From Bacteroidota bacterium (GTDB lineage: Bacteria > Bacteroidota > Bacteroidia > Cytophagales > Cyclobacteriaceae): a stretch of 43,418 nt of DNA. Where the stretch lies: contig JACZXH010000024.1 of the NCBI GenBank assembly GCA_022571715.1, positions 1-43,418 of the forward strand. Direction: 5' to 3'. A model generated the notes under the pieces. The model saw only the letters and a list, made by a program, of their open reading frames with translations, was not told the DNA's origin and made no database searches. This document shows, one piece after another, positions 35,785 to 43,418 of this stretch. Made by a program: the position numbers and the translations under genes. Each line of letters starts with the position of its first letter. Position 1 is the stretch's first letter.

Positions 35785-35786
35785 GA

Positions 35787-35863
35787 TGGTGGAGAATATC
35801 GGATTCGAACCGATGACCCCTACACTGCCAGCGTAGTGCTCTAGCCAGCTGAGCTAATCCCCC
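35787..35863 (-). tRNA. tRNA-Ala (anticodon GGC)
   Basis: 77 nt including encoded CCA. On the minus strand it runs GGGGGATTAGCTCAGCTGG, D-arm, anticodon stem CTACG, loop CTGGCAG (anticodon GGC), TGTAG, T-arm with GGTTCGAATCC, acceptor 3' strand ATTCTCC, discriminator A and CCA. The acceptor stem has two G-T pairs and is otherwise complete. It would read GCC and GCU. Confidence 0.96.
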
Positions 35864-36178
35864 ATATAAATTGTCAACTAATACAATTTCCTGACCGTTG
35901 TCAAGGTGCTTGTAAATCTGCCAGTCAACCCGCCTAAGTAAAGAGGAATTGAATCATTTTCATTCCTACTAACAGGCTGCAAATATATCTTTTTTAACTG
36001 ACCGTCCAAATACATACTCTCTTCATTATTCCTGTTTCAGCAAACTGTTTATTGACTTTTTCTTACTATTTTCACAATAATTAAAGTAATAATATTTTAA
36101 AAAAAGTTGATATTTTTTAAATTGTAATTCTGTTTTACCTTTTGAGGTTTTTATTACAAGTATTTGTAGCAGGCAGGA
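35864..36178. other. 315-bp intergenic region between tRNA-Ala and the helical-protein gene
   Basis: No gene seen. The second half (36040-36135) is very AT-rich and likely holds the promoter of the plus-strand gene; the first part should hold the tRNA promoter on the minus strand. No repeat family of this window recurs here. Confidence 0.5.
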
Positions 36179-37636
36179 ATGAGAAAATTCAGAACCATTA
36201 TAAAGCAATTGTCAGAAAGTGATTACGATGATTTCAAATCATCACTCATTGAAAACAAAGCTGATAAAACAATTTACGTACTTGATGCAGTTCGTGAAAG
36301 GGATCTCATGGACAAAGAAATCATGGCCGGGCTTGCTGTAAAAACACCCAACACATATTACTCATTGCGGTCCAGACTTGGAAGAAAGCTGGAGGAATAT
36401 CTTATGCAGCGAATGGAACATCCACGGACTGATCTTTTGAAAAAAGTACATAATATCAACGAGCTGATATTTACAAGAAGCAAGGAAATAGCCAATGCTG
36501 CATTAAAAAAGCTTGAAGGAGAACTAAAAGACTATGATTTGTCGAACGAACTTACATTGGTTTACAAATCGTTGAAAAAACTGCATATCAACCACCCGAA
36601 TTATTTCCAGTATTCCCAGCTTTATAACCGGCATGTGGCATATATGCTTGCCATGGACAAAGCCGAGGATATGCTTGCGGATTATTTTAAAAAGTTTGGG
36701 GCATATACACTAACCGGAAACGAAACTTTGAAAATTGAGCTGACACTTTTAAAAAAGGAAATGTACAATGTTTGTTCCTTATACCAATCGCACCGACTCT
36801 TTGTTTTCAACAGTTGTTTAAGGATTTTTCACAGGTTATTCGTTGATAGTGAGAGTTATGAACTCGATAAAGATGCCATACCGACAGAAGACCTGCTGGC
36901 AGAAAACGATCAAATCCTTGCCTCGTATAAAAAAGATCCGATCTACTTTCATCTCGGTACTGTATTTGATTTTCTTTGGATGTGCTATTACAACCATCAT
37001 AATTTTTTTCGAAAATTTGAGGTATACTATGAAGAGATTAATGACCGGTCTCCGCAACTTCTGTCAAACTACTATTTATATACCTTCCCTGCTTCATTTC
37101 TGATATTGAAATTAAAAAGAGCATTCCGGCTTGACCGCCTGGCTGAACTCTATGAAGAGAACAAGGGTTTATATAAAAACCTCAATATTGATAAATCCGA
37201 TATACCTCAATATTATATTATTGCAGTTTACCATGCCATTTCTGCCTATTATGCTCATAAGCTAAAGGAAGCGATTACATGGCTGACAAATCTGGTTAAT
37301 GATGTTGGATGGAAAAATTATCCGGTAGCACTTTTGGAAATCCGGCTCTTTCTGGTTTTTCTACACTATCTTTCAAACAATAAAGAAATGATCTCGCTGC
37401 TTCGAAAAAGTATTCAGCGTACGATTAGAGTGATTGGCAAAGAAAATTGCAAAATAGCTTACATTTTCAGTTCAATGATGAACGAATCGTTTAATGAGGC
37501 AAAAAAGTATAAATTTAAAAACATAAAAAAACTGGCCTACAGGCTGGATGTGATTTCACCTGACTATTTTTCACCCCTCAAGCTGATACAGATTGACATT
37601 TCGCTGATAGAGCGACTAAGTACAGGTAAAATATAA
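36179..37636 (+). CDS. Unrecognised 485-residue alpha-helical protein
   Basis: I do not recognise a named domain. The protein has no signal peptide or membrane segment and is almost all helix with many Leu, Lys and Tyr residues. The first 70 residues resemble a compact helical N-domain (FRTIIKQLSESDYDDFKSSL, then NTYYSLRSRLGRKLEEYLMQ); the rest reads like a TPR-type alpha-solenoid (YYAHKLKEAITWLTNLVNDV). Family members with this N-terminal layout appear in Bacteroidota genomes, as far as I recall, as hypothetical proteins. It is convergent, 30 bp apart, with a stand-alone response regulator, a possible but unproven partner. Confidence 0.75.
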   Translation: MRKFRTIIKQLSESDYDDFKSSLIENKADKTIYVLDAVRERDLMDKEIMAGLAVKTPNTYYSLRSRLGRKLEEYLMQRMEHPRTDLLKKVHNINELIFTRSKEIANAALKKLEGELKDYDLSNELTLVYKSLKKLHINHPNYFQYSQLYNRHVAYMLAMDKAEDMLADYFKKFGAYTLTGNETLKIELTLLKKEMYNVCSLYQSHRLFVFNSCLRIFHRLFVDSESYELDKDAIPTEDLLAENDQILASYKKDPIYFHLGTVFDFLWMCYYNHHNFFRKFEVYYEEINDRSPQLLSNYYLYTFPASFLILKLKRAFRLDRLAELYEENKGLYKNLNIDKSDIPQYYIIAVYHAISAYYAHKLKEAITWLTNLVNDVGWKNYPVALLEIRLFLVFLHYLSNNKEMISLLRKSIQRTIRVIGKENCKIAYIFSSMMNESFNEAKKYKFKNIKKLAYRLDVISPDYFSPLKLIQIDISLIERLSTGKI

Positions 37637-37666
37637 AAAAATAAAATTGCAAGAAAATTAAACTCT

Positions 37667-38080
37667 TCAGATGTTCATATTATCGAGATTACGTTGGGAG
37701 AGAGGCTTATTGATATACTTTTTGACGTAGCTGTATTTTTTCGATTTATTTACATCCTGCGGATTGATGGATGAAGTAAGCATAACAATCCTGCACTTTT
37801 CTCTTGACTCATTGTTCAGCTTCTCAAATTCATCCAGAAACTGAAATCCATCCATTAGCGGCATATCAATATCGAGAAAAATAACATCTGGCAGAACTTT
37901 GGCAGCAAACTCATTGAGATTCTGTATATTTTTAAGAAATTCAATAGCGCTACGAGCGCCTGTGTGGGTATAGATAAACTTCGCAATACCTGACGCTTCA
38001 ATCATCTTCTGATTAATAAGATTATCAATTTCATTATCATCGATCAGCATTACTGCAAAATATTTGTTTTTTTCAGTCAT
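37667..38080 (-). CDS. Stand-alone response regulator receiver protein
   Basis: A 137-residue CheY-like REC domain with no output domain. The acidic pair is Asp14-Asp15 (MLIDDNEID), the phospho-acceptor Asp70 (IFLDIDMPLMDGF), the switch Thr in MLTSS and the conserved Lys in YINKPL. It would receive phosphate from an unlinked histidine kinase and signal by protein contact. No kinase is encoded in the window. It ends 30 bp from the stop codon of the unknown helical protein. Confidence 0.93.
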   Translation of the reverse strand: MTEKNKYFAVMLIDDNEIDNLINQKMIEASGIAKFIYTHTGARSAIEFLKNIQNLNEFAAKVLPDVIFLDIDMPLMDGFQFLDEFEKLNNESREKCRIVMLTSSINPQDVNKSKKYSYVKKYINKPLSQRNLDNMNI

Positions 38081-38193
38081 AATGAATTATTTAAAGCTTA
38101 AAAATAGAATTAAATAAGAAGTTTACAAACCGTATTAGGATTAATGGTATTATGCATTCGTGACTTCATATAAGTTACGCCCGGTAAAAATGG

Positions 38194-39738
38194 TTATATA
38201 TCAAATTTTATTCCTTGTGCCAGGGGTAGGTCCGTCCCGTAATTGATCGTATTTGTCTGCCTCCTCATATAGATTTTCCAGGCATCCGAACCTGACTCCC
38301 TTCCTCCTCCGGTTTCCTTCTCACCACCAAATGCACCCCCTATTTCAGCGCCGGATGTACCGATGTTTACGTTGGCAATGCCGCAGTCGGATCCTTCATG
38401 CGATAGAAACTGTTCAGCATATTTTAAATTATTAGTCATAATGGCAGAAGATAATCCTTGTACAACGCTGTTGTGCATTTCAATGGCTTGTGAAATATTG
38501 TTGTACCTTATCAGATAAAGAATAGGCGCAAAGGTTTCTTCCTGTACAATTTTGTAGCTGTTCTCGACTTCGGCAATGGCCGGTTTTACATAGCAATCCG
38601 ATTCATATTGTGTGCCTTCCAACAATCCGCCTTCGACGGCAAATACCCCACCCTCTTCCCGGATCTTTTCCAGGGCATTCAAATAAAGATTTACTGCTGT
38701 TTTGTCTATCAGTGGTCCTACATGATTCGATACATCCAGCGGATTCCCTATTTTAAGCTGGCTGTATGCATTAACCAGCATTCTTTTTATTTCCTCGTAA
38801 ATGCTTTCATGAATAATAAGCCTGCGCGTAGAAGTGCAACGCTGCCCGCAGGTGCCGACCGCCCCGAAAAGTATACTCCTGATGGCCATATCCAGGTCAG
38901 CATCTTCGGTAATAATAATGGCATTGTTGCCTCCGAGCTCCAGCAATGCTTTTCCTAATCTCGCTCCCACGGCCTCTCCTACTTTTTTACCCATTCGTAT
39001 TGATCCGGTTGCCGAAATCAGTGGAATACGGCGGTCGTGCGAAAGGAGCTGTCCCGTTTGCACGCCTCCGTTAACCAGGCATGACACACCTTCAGGCACC
39101 TCGTTTGCTTCAAAAACCGTATTGATAATTTTCTGGCATGCAATGCTGCACAATGGCACCTTTTCTGATGGTTTCCACACGCATACATCTCCGCAAACCC
39201 ATGCAATCATTGCATTCCATGACCAAACGGCCACAGGGAAATTAAATGATGAAATTATACCTACCGCTCCCAGCGAATGGTATTGTTCATACATACGGTG
39301 AGAAGGCCGCTCAGAATGCATTGTGAGTCCATGAAGCTGCCGGGAGAGACCTACCGCAAAATCACATATATCGATCATCTCCTGTACCTCACCCAGTCCT
39401 TCCTGGAACGATTTACCCATTTCCCAGGAAACAAGCTTACCCAACGACGCCTTGTATTTCCTTAATTCCAGTCCGATTTGCCTGATTACTTCACCGCGTT
39501 TCGGGGCAGGCCATTCCCGCCATTCCCTGAATCCCTTCAATGCCGTATCTACTACCTGATTATATTCCTCTTCAGTGGCAGATCGCACCACCCCGACTAA
39601 CTGCCAGTTTACCGGGGAATACGATTCAAGTTTTTCACCTTTGCCGGTAAGCCATACCGACCCGGACGAAACACCGGAGTTTTCGTTGTGAATTCCCAAC
39701 TCTTTCAGCGCTTCTGCAATTCCAAATTGATTTTCCAT
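38194..39738 (-). CDS. Aldehyde dehydrogenase, ALDH7/antiquitin-like
   Basis: A 514-residue NAD-dependent dehydrogenase. Visible sites are Asn166 (SSFNFPVA), Glu267 (LLELGGNNA), and catalytic Cys301 in GTCGQRCTSTRR. The C-terminus IGGAFGGEKETGGGRESGSDAW matches the ALDH7 subfamily (alpha-aminoadipic semialdehyde / piperideine-6-carboxylate dehydrogenase), which acts in lysine breakdown; other ALDH7 members take betaine aldehyde or medium aldehydes. No lysine-degradation neighbours are present, so the substrate is not proved. Start ATG gives a typical N-terminus. Monocistronic. Confidence 0.9.
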   Translation of the reverse strand: MENQFGIAEALKELGIHNENSGVSSGSVWLTGKGEKLESYSPVNWQLVGVVRSATEEEYNQVVDTALKGFREWREWPAPKRGEVIRQIGLELRKYKASLGKLVSWEMGKSFQEGLGEVQEMIDICDFAVGLSRQLHGLTMHSERPSHRMYEQYHSLGAVGIISSFNFPVAVWSWNAMIAWVCGDVCVWKPSEKVPLCSIACQKIINTVFEANEVPEGVSCLVNGGVQTGQLLSHDRRIPLISATGSIRMGKKVGEAVGARLGKALLELGGNNAIIITEDADLDMAIRSILFGAVGTCGQRCTSTRRLIIHESIYEEIKRMLVNAYSQLKIGNPLDVSNHVGPLIDKTAVNLYLNALEKIREEGGVFAVEGGLLEGTQYESDCYVKPAIAEVENSYKIVQEETFAPILYLIRYNNISQAIEMHNSVVQGLSSAIMTNNLKYAEQFLSHEGSDCGIANVNIGTSGAEIGGAFGGEKETGGGRESGSDAWKIYMRRQTNTINYGTDLPLAQGIKFDI

Positions 39739-39840
39739 GAATACATTATCTGTTTCTGAAGAGCTGCAAAGCTACATAATGAGTCCTTAAATTAATTGAA
39801 AACCCAGGTACAATATGGCGGGAGTGCCAGCTACATTATT

Positions 39841-39904
39841 TAACCGCAAAGGTTGATTCGCAAAGATCGTGAATACGCTGCGTTCTTTGCGCTTTTAGTG
39901 GTTA
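39841..39904. repeat. CAAAG-type imperfect inverted repeat
   Basis: TAACCGCAAAGG at the left and CTTTGCGCTTTTAGTGGTTA at the right are imperfect reverse complements. Same style as 19841-19908. It lies in the 205-bp gap between the HtrA and ALDH genes. Confidence 0.5.
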
Positions 39905-39943
39905 GAAAAAATATTTGCACGCAGCGATCGTTAATTTACAAGC

Positions 39944-41386
39944 TTACCACTTCATCGAATAGTAGGTTCTTTTTCTGTCCGCGCTGATGCCGAGTATGTT
40001 AATCCGCTCACCCACTTTGGATTCCAGAATGATGCGCAATTCATTTACATTTCGCACACGCGTTTTATCGATTTCGGTAATTATAAATCCTTCTTTAATT
40101 CCTGCTTCTTTCCACTTTCCTGATTGAATATCCGTTATTTTAACGCCGCCGTATATACCCAGTTTGCGGGATTCTGATTCAGGAATATTTTCGAATGTAG
40201 CCCCTTCCATAATTGCAACTTCAGGCCGATCCACTACTTCTGCTGCACCGTTGAATTTGCGAAGCGTAGCCGTTACGGTCCTTTCAACGCCATCCCGGAT
40301 ATAGGTTACTTCCACCTCATCACCGGGCCTGTTTCTGGCCACCATTTCCTGAAGTTCAGAAGTATTTTTTACCTTTCTTCCGTTTATGCCAACTATAATG
40401 TCGCCGCTTTTAAGTTTTGCTTCTTCAGCTGCACTGTTTTTGTTCACTGTAATAATATATACACCATTAAGTACATCCACGTCTTCTATTTGAGACTGCA
40501 ATGCGGCATCTCTGATCATCACCCCAAGCAGGCCACGCTGAACGATACCGAATTCGAGCAGGTCGTCCATCACCTTTTTAACGAGCGTAACGGGAACCGC
40601 AAATGAGTAACCCGAATAAGTGCCTGTTTGTGTGGCAATGGCTGTATTCACACCTACCAGATTTCCTGCCAGGTCCACCAGGGCGCCTCCACTGTTTCCG
40701 GGATTCACCACAGCATCCGTCTGAATAAATGATTCGATCTCAAGGCGGTTTTCGTCTGCCAGAATATTGATATTCCTTGCTTTTGCACTTACAATTCCGG
40801 CCGTAACGGTGGAATTAAGTTCAAAGGGATTGCCTACAGCAAGCACCCATTCGCCAATCTGCAAATCATCAGAATCGCCATAAAGGAGGAAATTAAGACC
40901 GGTTTCGTCAATTTTTATCAGGGCCAGATCGGTGGTTGGATCCGTTCCAATAACAGTTGCTTCATACCTTCTGTTATCATGCAGGGTTACTTCAACCGAA
41001 TTTGCTCCGTCAATTACATGATTATTGGTAACGATGTATCCGTCATCAGAAATAATCACACCGGAACCTTTTGCTGCAGATGGGAAAGTCCGGTATCTGA
41101 AAAAACCGTTTACCGAGGATGCTCCGTCATATTTTGACTTTATGTGCACAACCGCTATGGTAGCCTTGCTTGCAGCATTCACAAAATTCAGGCCATCCGG
41201 AACAACCACATCCGGAATATCTTTAATCTCTAAATTGGTAAGCGCTACCTTCTGATGTTCTGATATGGAATTATAAGAAGACTGGCTATTCGGATTACCT
41301 ACAATTAAGCTGAATATTCCGAGAGCCACCATACCTCCTGCAAGCGCTGCTAAAAAAATACCGATATAAAATGCTTTTCTACTCAT
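39944..41386 (-). CDS. HtrA/DegQ-type serine protease with two PDZ domains, second copy
   Basis: A 480-residue envelope protease with an N-terminal hydrophobic anchor (about 7-29). The triad is His123 (TNNHVIDG), Asp153 (TTDLALIKID) and Ser232 (NPGNSGGALVD). PDZ1 is at about 285-375 (YIITVNKNSAAEEAKLKSGD), PDZ2 at about 400-480 (KITDIQSGKWKEAGIKEGF). Compared with the copy at 2996-4480 the protease core is similar but the linker after the anchor differs. Two Deg proteases in one window suggest specialised substrates. Hsp20 lies just upstream on the same strand, but a terminator separates them. Confidence 0.93.
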   Translation of the reverse strand: MSRKAFYIGIFLAALAGGMVALGIFSLIVGNPNSQSSYNSISEHQKVALTNLEIKDIPDVVVPDGLNFVNAASKATIAVVHIKSKYDGASSVNGFFRYRTFPSAAKGSGVIISDDGYIVTNNHVIDGANSVEVTLHDNRRYEATVIGTDPTTDLALIKIDETGLNFLLYGDSDDLQIGEWVLAVGNPFELNSTVTAGIVSAKARNINILADENRLEIESFIQTDAVVNPGNSGGALVDLAGNLVGVNTAIATQTGTYSGYSFAVPVTLVKKVMDDLLEFGIVQRGLLGVMIRDAALQSQIEDVDVLNGVYIITVNKNSAAEEAKLKSGDIIVGINGRKVKNTSELQEMVARNRPGDEVEVTYIRDGVERTVTATLRKFNGAAEVVDRPEVAIMEGATFENIPESESRKLGIYGGVKITDIQSGKWKEAGIKEGFIITEIDKTRVRNVNELRIILESKVGERINILGISADRKRTYYSMKW

Positions 41387-41484
41387 TTCTCTTGTTTGTT
41401 TTAAACAATTCTAAATTTCTTAATTTTATACGTAAATACATGCAACTTGTTATTTAAATTTCAGACTTTTTTCTTATTTCATAG

Positions 41485-41510
41485 AAAAAGACGGACTTTT
41501 TTAGTCCGCC
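41485..41510 (-). terminator. Rho-independent terminator downstream of hsp20
   Basis: On the minus strand GGCGGACT, loop AAAAA, AGTCCGTC, then TTTTT. The stem is 8 bp with one wobble pair. It lies about 70 bases after the Hsp20 stop codon and isolates that gene from the downstream HtrA gene. Confidence 0.82.
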
Positions 41511-41581
41511 TTTCAATCTCAACTATCAACTCAATGAATGAGCCTAACCTAAACTAAACCTATTTGCGATCGCATGAAATT

Positions 41582-42010
41582 TTATTTTACCTTGATGGTT
41601 GTCTTCAATGCTTTTTTCTCATCCTTTGGAAGAGTTATCAATAGAATCCCCTCCGTGTAATTTGCCTGTATTTTTGCAGTTACCACATGATCAGGCAGAT
41701 TAAATGTTCTTAAAAAATTTCCAAACTGCGTTTCAACGGTATGATAGTGATGTTCATCCTTCTCTTGTACCAATTTTCTTTCACCGCTTATGGTAAGTAC
41801 GCCGTCATTCACATCAATTCCGAAACCATCTTTTTCCATGCCAGGCACAGACAGATGAATTTCATACGCTTTGTCCGTTTCTACTATGTCCACGTCAGGA
41901 CGAAACCTGCGTATTCTTGATCCATTTACAGTCTCACTGAAAACTTTGTCTAACAGTGTACTGAATGTTGAAGGCATCGTGTTAAAATCAGAATATCTTA
42001 TTAGTGTCAT
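41582..42010 (-). CDS. Hsp20/alpha-crystallin small heat-shock protein
   Basis: A 142-residue ATP-independent chaperone that holds unfolding proteins. The alpha-crystallin domain spans about 35-130, with PDVDIVETDKAYEIHLSVPG, DVNDGVLTISGERK and the hallmark A-x-x-x-n-G-v-L motif seen as YTEGILLITLP. The N-terminus is short (SDFNTMPSTFSTLLDKVF) and the C-tail KTTIKVK lacks a clear I-x-I/V beyond IKV. It ends in its own terminator. An AT-rich leader and the palindrome at 42134-42162 lie upstream. Confidence 0.94.
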   Translation of the reverse strand: MTLIRYSDFNTMPSTFSTLLDKVFSETVNGSRIRRFRPDVDIVETDKAYEIHLSVPGMEKDGFGIDVNDGVLTISGERKLVQEKDEHHYHTVETQFGNFLRTFNLPDHVVTAKIQANYTEGILLITLPKDEKKALKTTIKVK

Positions 42011-42837
42011 GGTATTAAAATTTAAAGTTTAAAATTTATTTTCATTTACACTTAATCCTTACAGGAAAAACCATACCAACAGGAAAATGAATGATTTTAA
42101 TGACATAATGGCTGATTTTTATACAAAAGAGGAAAATATACTGCCATAATGGCAGTATATTTAAAAAAGAAGCATCCTTGTAACTCTTGGTTTTCAGTAT
42201 TGGTTAATAATGAACAATTTCTGTAATCGCTTTCTGGCTGAATTTCACAACTTCTCCAGCGCGGAAGTTACCTGCCAGCCGGCAGGCGGGCTTCCGTGAC
42301 TTTTCTCTCATAGTAGAATTAAATTACGGCGGAGGCATCGGGCTCCCATAATTTACCCTTTCTCAGAGCGTAGCATGGAGGTTTCTATTTTTCAGATGGG
42401 ATCTTAATGCGGAACGAAGACTCATGCAAAGCAGTGTTAATTTCATGAGATTCTTCGGTTGCTCGTTTCATTAAGGGACAAGGTATCCCTTTCTGCACAA
42501 TTAGGCATTGCAGTGTATGCACCAGGCTCCCTCTGAAAAAGGATTCATTAGGAGATTTTTCGTTTTAATATCACCATGAAGGAAACATTACACGCACTGC
42601 TCCTTAAAATCACCTTTTAGGCCATGAGAAATCTTTCTCACTGCGCAAAGCTGCTTTTTGATGCACGTAATATGGGCATTTGAATTTACTCCAGATCTGA
42701 CCGGTCGTAACGGCTGTTGACCGGATGGGTAAACAAGTTCGGGAACATTGTAAAAAATAATCATACCAATCTGAACAGTTACGATAATTGCACTTTTGAT
42801 TTTTTGTATATATTGGAGGCCAGAAACAGATTTCTAT
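42011..42837. other. 827-bp intergenic region between divergent hsp20 and Nramp-like genes
   Basis: The largest gap of the window. It holds a near-perfect AT-rich palindrome (42134-42162) and a GC-rich degenerate patch around 42250-42300 (CCTGCCAGCCGGCAGGCGGG, an inverted repeat). About 450 bp from 42310 on show no coding frame, only stop-rich reading frames. I see no RNA gene by eye, but its length and partial GC-richness leave room for one. Confidence 0.55.
42134..42162. promoter_or_regulatory. 13-bp perfect palindrome upstream of hsp20, possible operator
   Basis: AAATATACTGCCA (42134-42146), loop TAA, TGGCAGTATATTT (42150-42162). It lies 124 bp upstream of the Hsp20 start. No T-run follows on either strand, which makes an operator for a dimeric regulator or an RNA hairpin more likely than a terminator. 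Confidence 0.5.
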
Positions 42838-43418
42838 ATGAATATTAGATCAAATAATTTCTGGAAGGCTTTTGGACCGGGAGTGTTATTTGCAAGCACA
42901 TGTATCGGTGTATCACACCTGGTGCAATCTACGCGTGCGGGAGCAGATTTTGGATTTTTACTACTGGGAGCCGTCATTGTGGCAAACATTTTGAAATTTC
43001 CTTTTTTTGAATTTGCTTCCAGATATACCAGTGCCACAGGCGTAAGCATTATTGACGGATATAAGCGGAAAGGTAACTGGATTCTTATTATATACCTGCT
43101 GATTACCATACCGTCCATGTTTATTGTAACTGCTGCCGTTACGTTTGTAACATCCGGATTGCTCGAAAACCTTTTCCGTATCGGACTTACCACAGATCAA
43201 TGGGCAGCCGTTTTACTCCTGATTTGTATTGTGATTCTAGGCATCGGAAAATACAAGACACTGGATGGATTACTAAAGGTTGTTGGTGGAATACTGCTGA
43301 TCTCGGTGATTGTGGCCTTCTTTAGTGCCGTTTTTCATGGTCCGGTTGAAAGGGCCCCGGATTTTATCCCGAAAGAACTCTTTGCTCCTGCAGGAATCGT
43401 CTTTGTAATCGCCCTGAT
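42838..43418 (+). CDS. Nramp-related divalent-metal transporter (partial, C-terminus off the window)
   Basis: At least 193 residues, open to the window end. The start at ATG 42838 gives MNIRSNNFWKAFGPGVLF, the standard Nramp lead-in to membrane helix 1. Several further hydrophobic segments follow (LLLGAVIVANILKFPFFEF, WILIIYLLITIPSMFIVTAA, AAVLLLICIVILGIG). In canonical Nramp the first helix carries DPGN, whose Asp and Asn bind Mn or Fe; here the equivalent place reads GVSH (ASTCIGVSHLVQSTRAG). This is therefore a non-canonical branch, and its ion is not certain. It is in the inner membrane. Confidence 0.85.
   Translation, partial: MNIRSNNFWKAFGPGVLFASTCIGVSHLVQSTRAGADFGFLLLGAVIVANILKFPFFEFASRYTSATGVSIIDGYKRKGNWILIIYLLITIPSMFIVTAAVTFVTSGLLENLFRIGLTTDQWAAVLLLICIVILGIGKYKTLDGLLKVVGGILLISVIVAFFSAVFHGPVERAPDFIPKELFAPAGIVFVIAL

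Larger units (their letters stand above)
35420..35786. other. 367-bp intergenic region downstream of tRNA-Ala with hairpins
   Basis: No gene. It contains an A/T-rich part, a minus-strand terminator (35655-35682), GGCGATCCCGCC..GGCGGGATGC-like short inverted segments near 35529-35551, TTCGCCAAAGGCTTCGGCGG (about 35699-35720, imperfect hairpin) and GCTCGC-TGAA-GCGAGC (35769-35784), directly beside the tRNA 3' end. Confidence 0.6.

Noticed and set aside
38834-39301. 155-codon plus-strand frame
   Set aside because: Antisense to the ALDH catalytic region; no independent support.
42571-42615. 14-codon frame starting MKETLHALLLKITF before the Nramp-like gene, as a leader peptide
   Set aside because: Too short to judge, more than 200 bp upstream, and no terminator/antiterminator pair is visible after it.

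Overview
The window looks like a chromosomal segment of a Bacteroidota bacterium, most likely of the Cytophagales type. The reasons are: methylmalonyl-CoA mutase split into MutA and MutB, few Shine-Dalgarno sites, two clear matches to the Bacteroidota promoter (TTTG, about 20 nt, TAnnTTTG), large secreted repeat proteins, a secreted TPR-CHAT protein, and intergenic regions full of palindromic repeats. No CRISPR array, rRNA operon, phage, intact transposase or convincing origin of replication was seen.

Layout. 1-4480: a partial dxr gene and a GH3-family adenylate-forming enzyme (both minus), then an HtrA/Deg protease (plus). 4511-9479: dnaA (minus), then mutA and mutB (plus). 9650-18596: a block in which a 1408-residue TPR-CHAT protein (plus) meets, tail to tail, a minus-strand operon of one CHASE2 membrane protein followed by three paralogous secreted FecR-like proteins. 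18693-22711: meaB, the GTPase partner of MutAB, then a GT4 glycosyltransferase, an NTF2/SnoaL-like protein and a YdcF/DUF218 membrane protein. 23173-28921: a 1292-residue repeat-rich lipoprotein (minus), an outer-membrane beta-barrel protein and a Dps ferritin. 29196-35419: asnB, a DUF559 endonuclease inside a repeat block, a YdiJ-like FAD/Fe-S oxidoreductase and an NlpC/P60 lipoprotein. 35787-43418: tRNA-Ala(GGC), an unrecognised helical protein, a stand-alone response regulator, an ALDH7-type aldehyde dehydrogenase, a second HtrA protease, an Hsp20 chaperone and a partial Nramp-like transporter.

How the genes work together. MutA, MutB and MeaB interconvert succinyl-CoA and methylmalonyl-CoA and maintain the cobalamin enzyme, but the CHAT/CHASE2/FecR-like block lies between mutB and meaB. 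Two HtrA proteases, Hsp20, Dps and the NlpC/P60 enzyme serve envelope and stress functions.

The best candidate for an undescribed system is the block at 9650-18596. It combines a caspase-like peptidase with His and Cys retained, predicted to be exported, with an extracytoplasmic CHASE2 sensor that has no cytoplasmic output domain and three duplicated exported FecR-like proteins that could be adaptors or substrates. That functional link is inference from gene context. A second point of interest is the DUF559 endonuclease, which is flanked by, and at its C-terminus partly made from, a dispersed C/G-run repeat.
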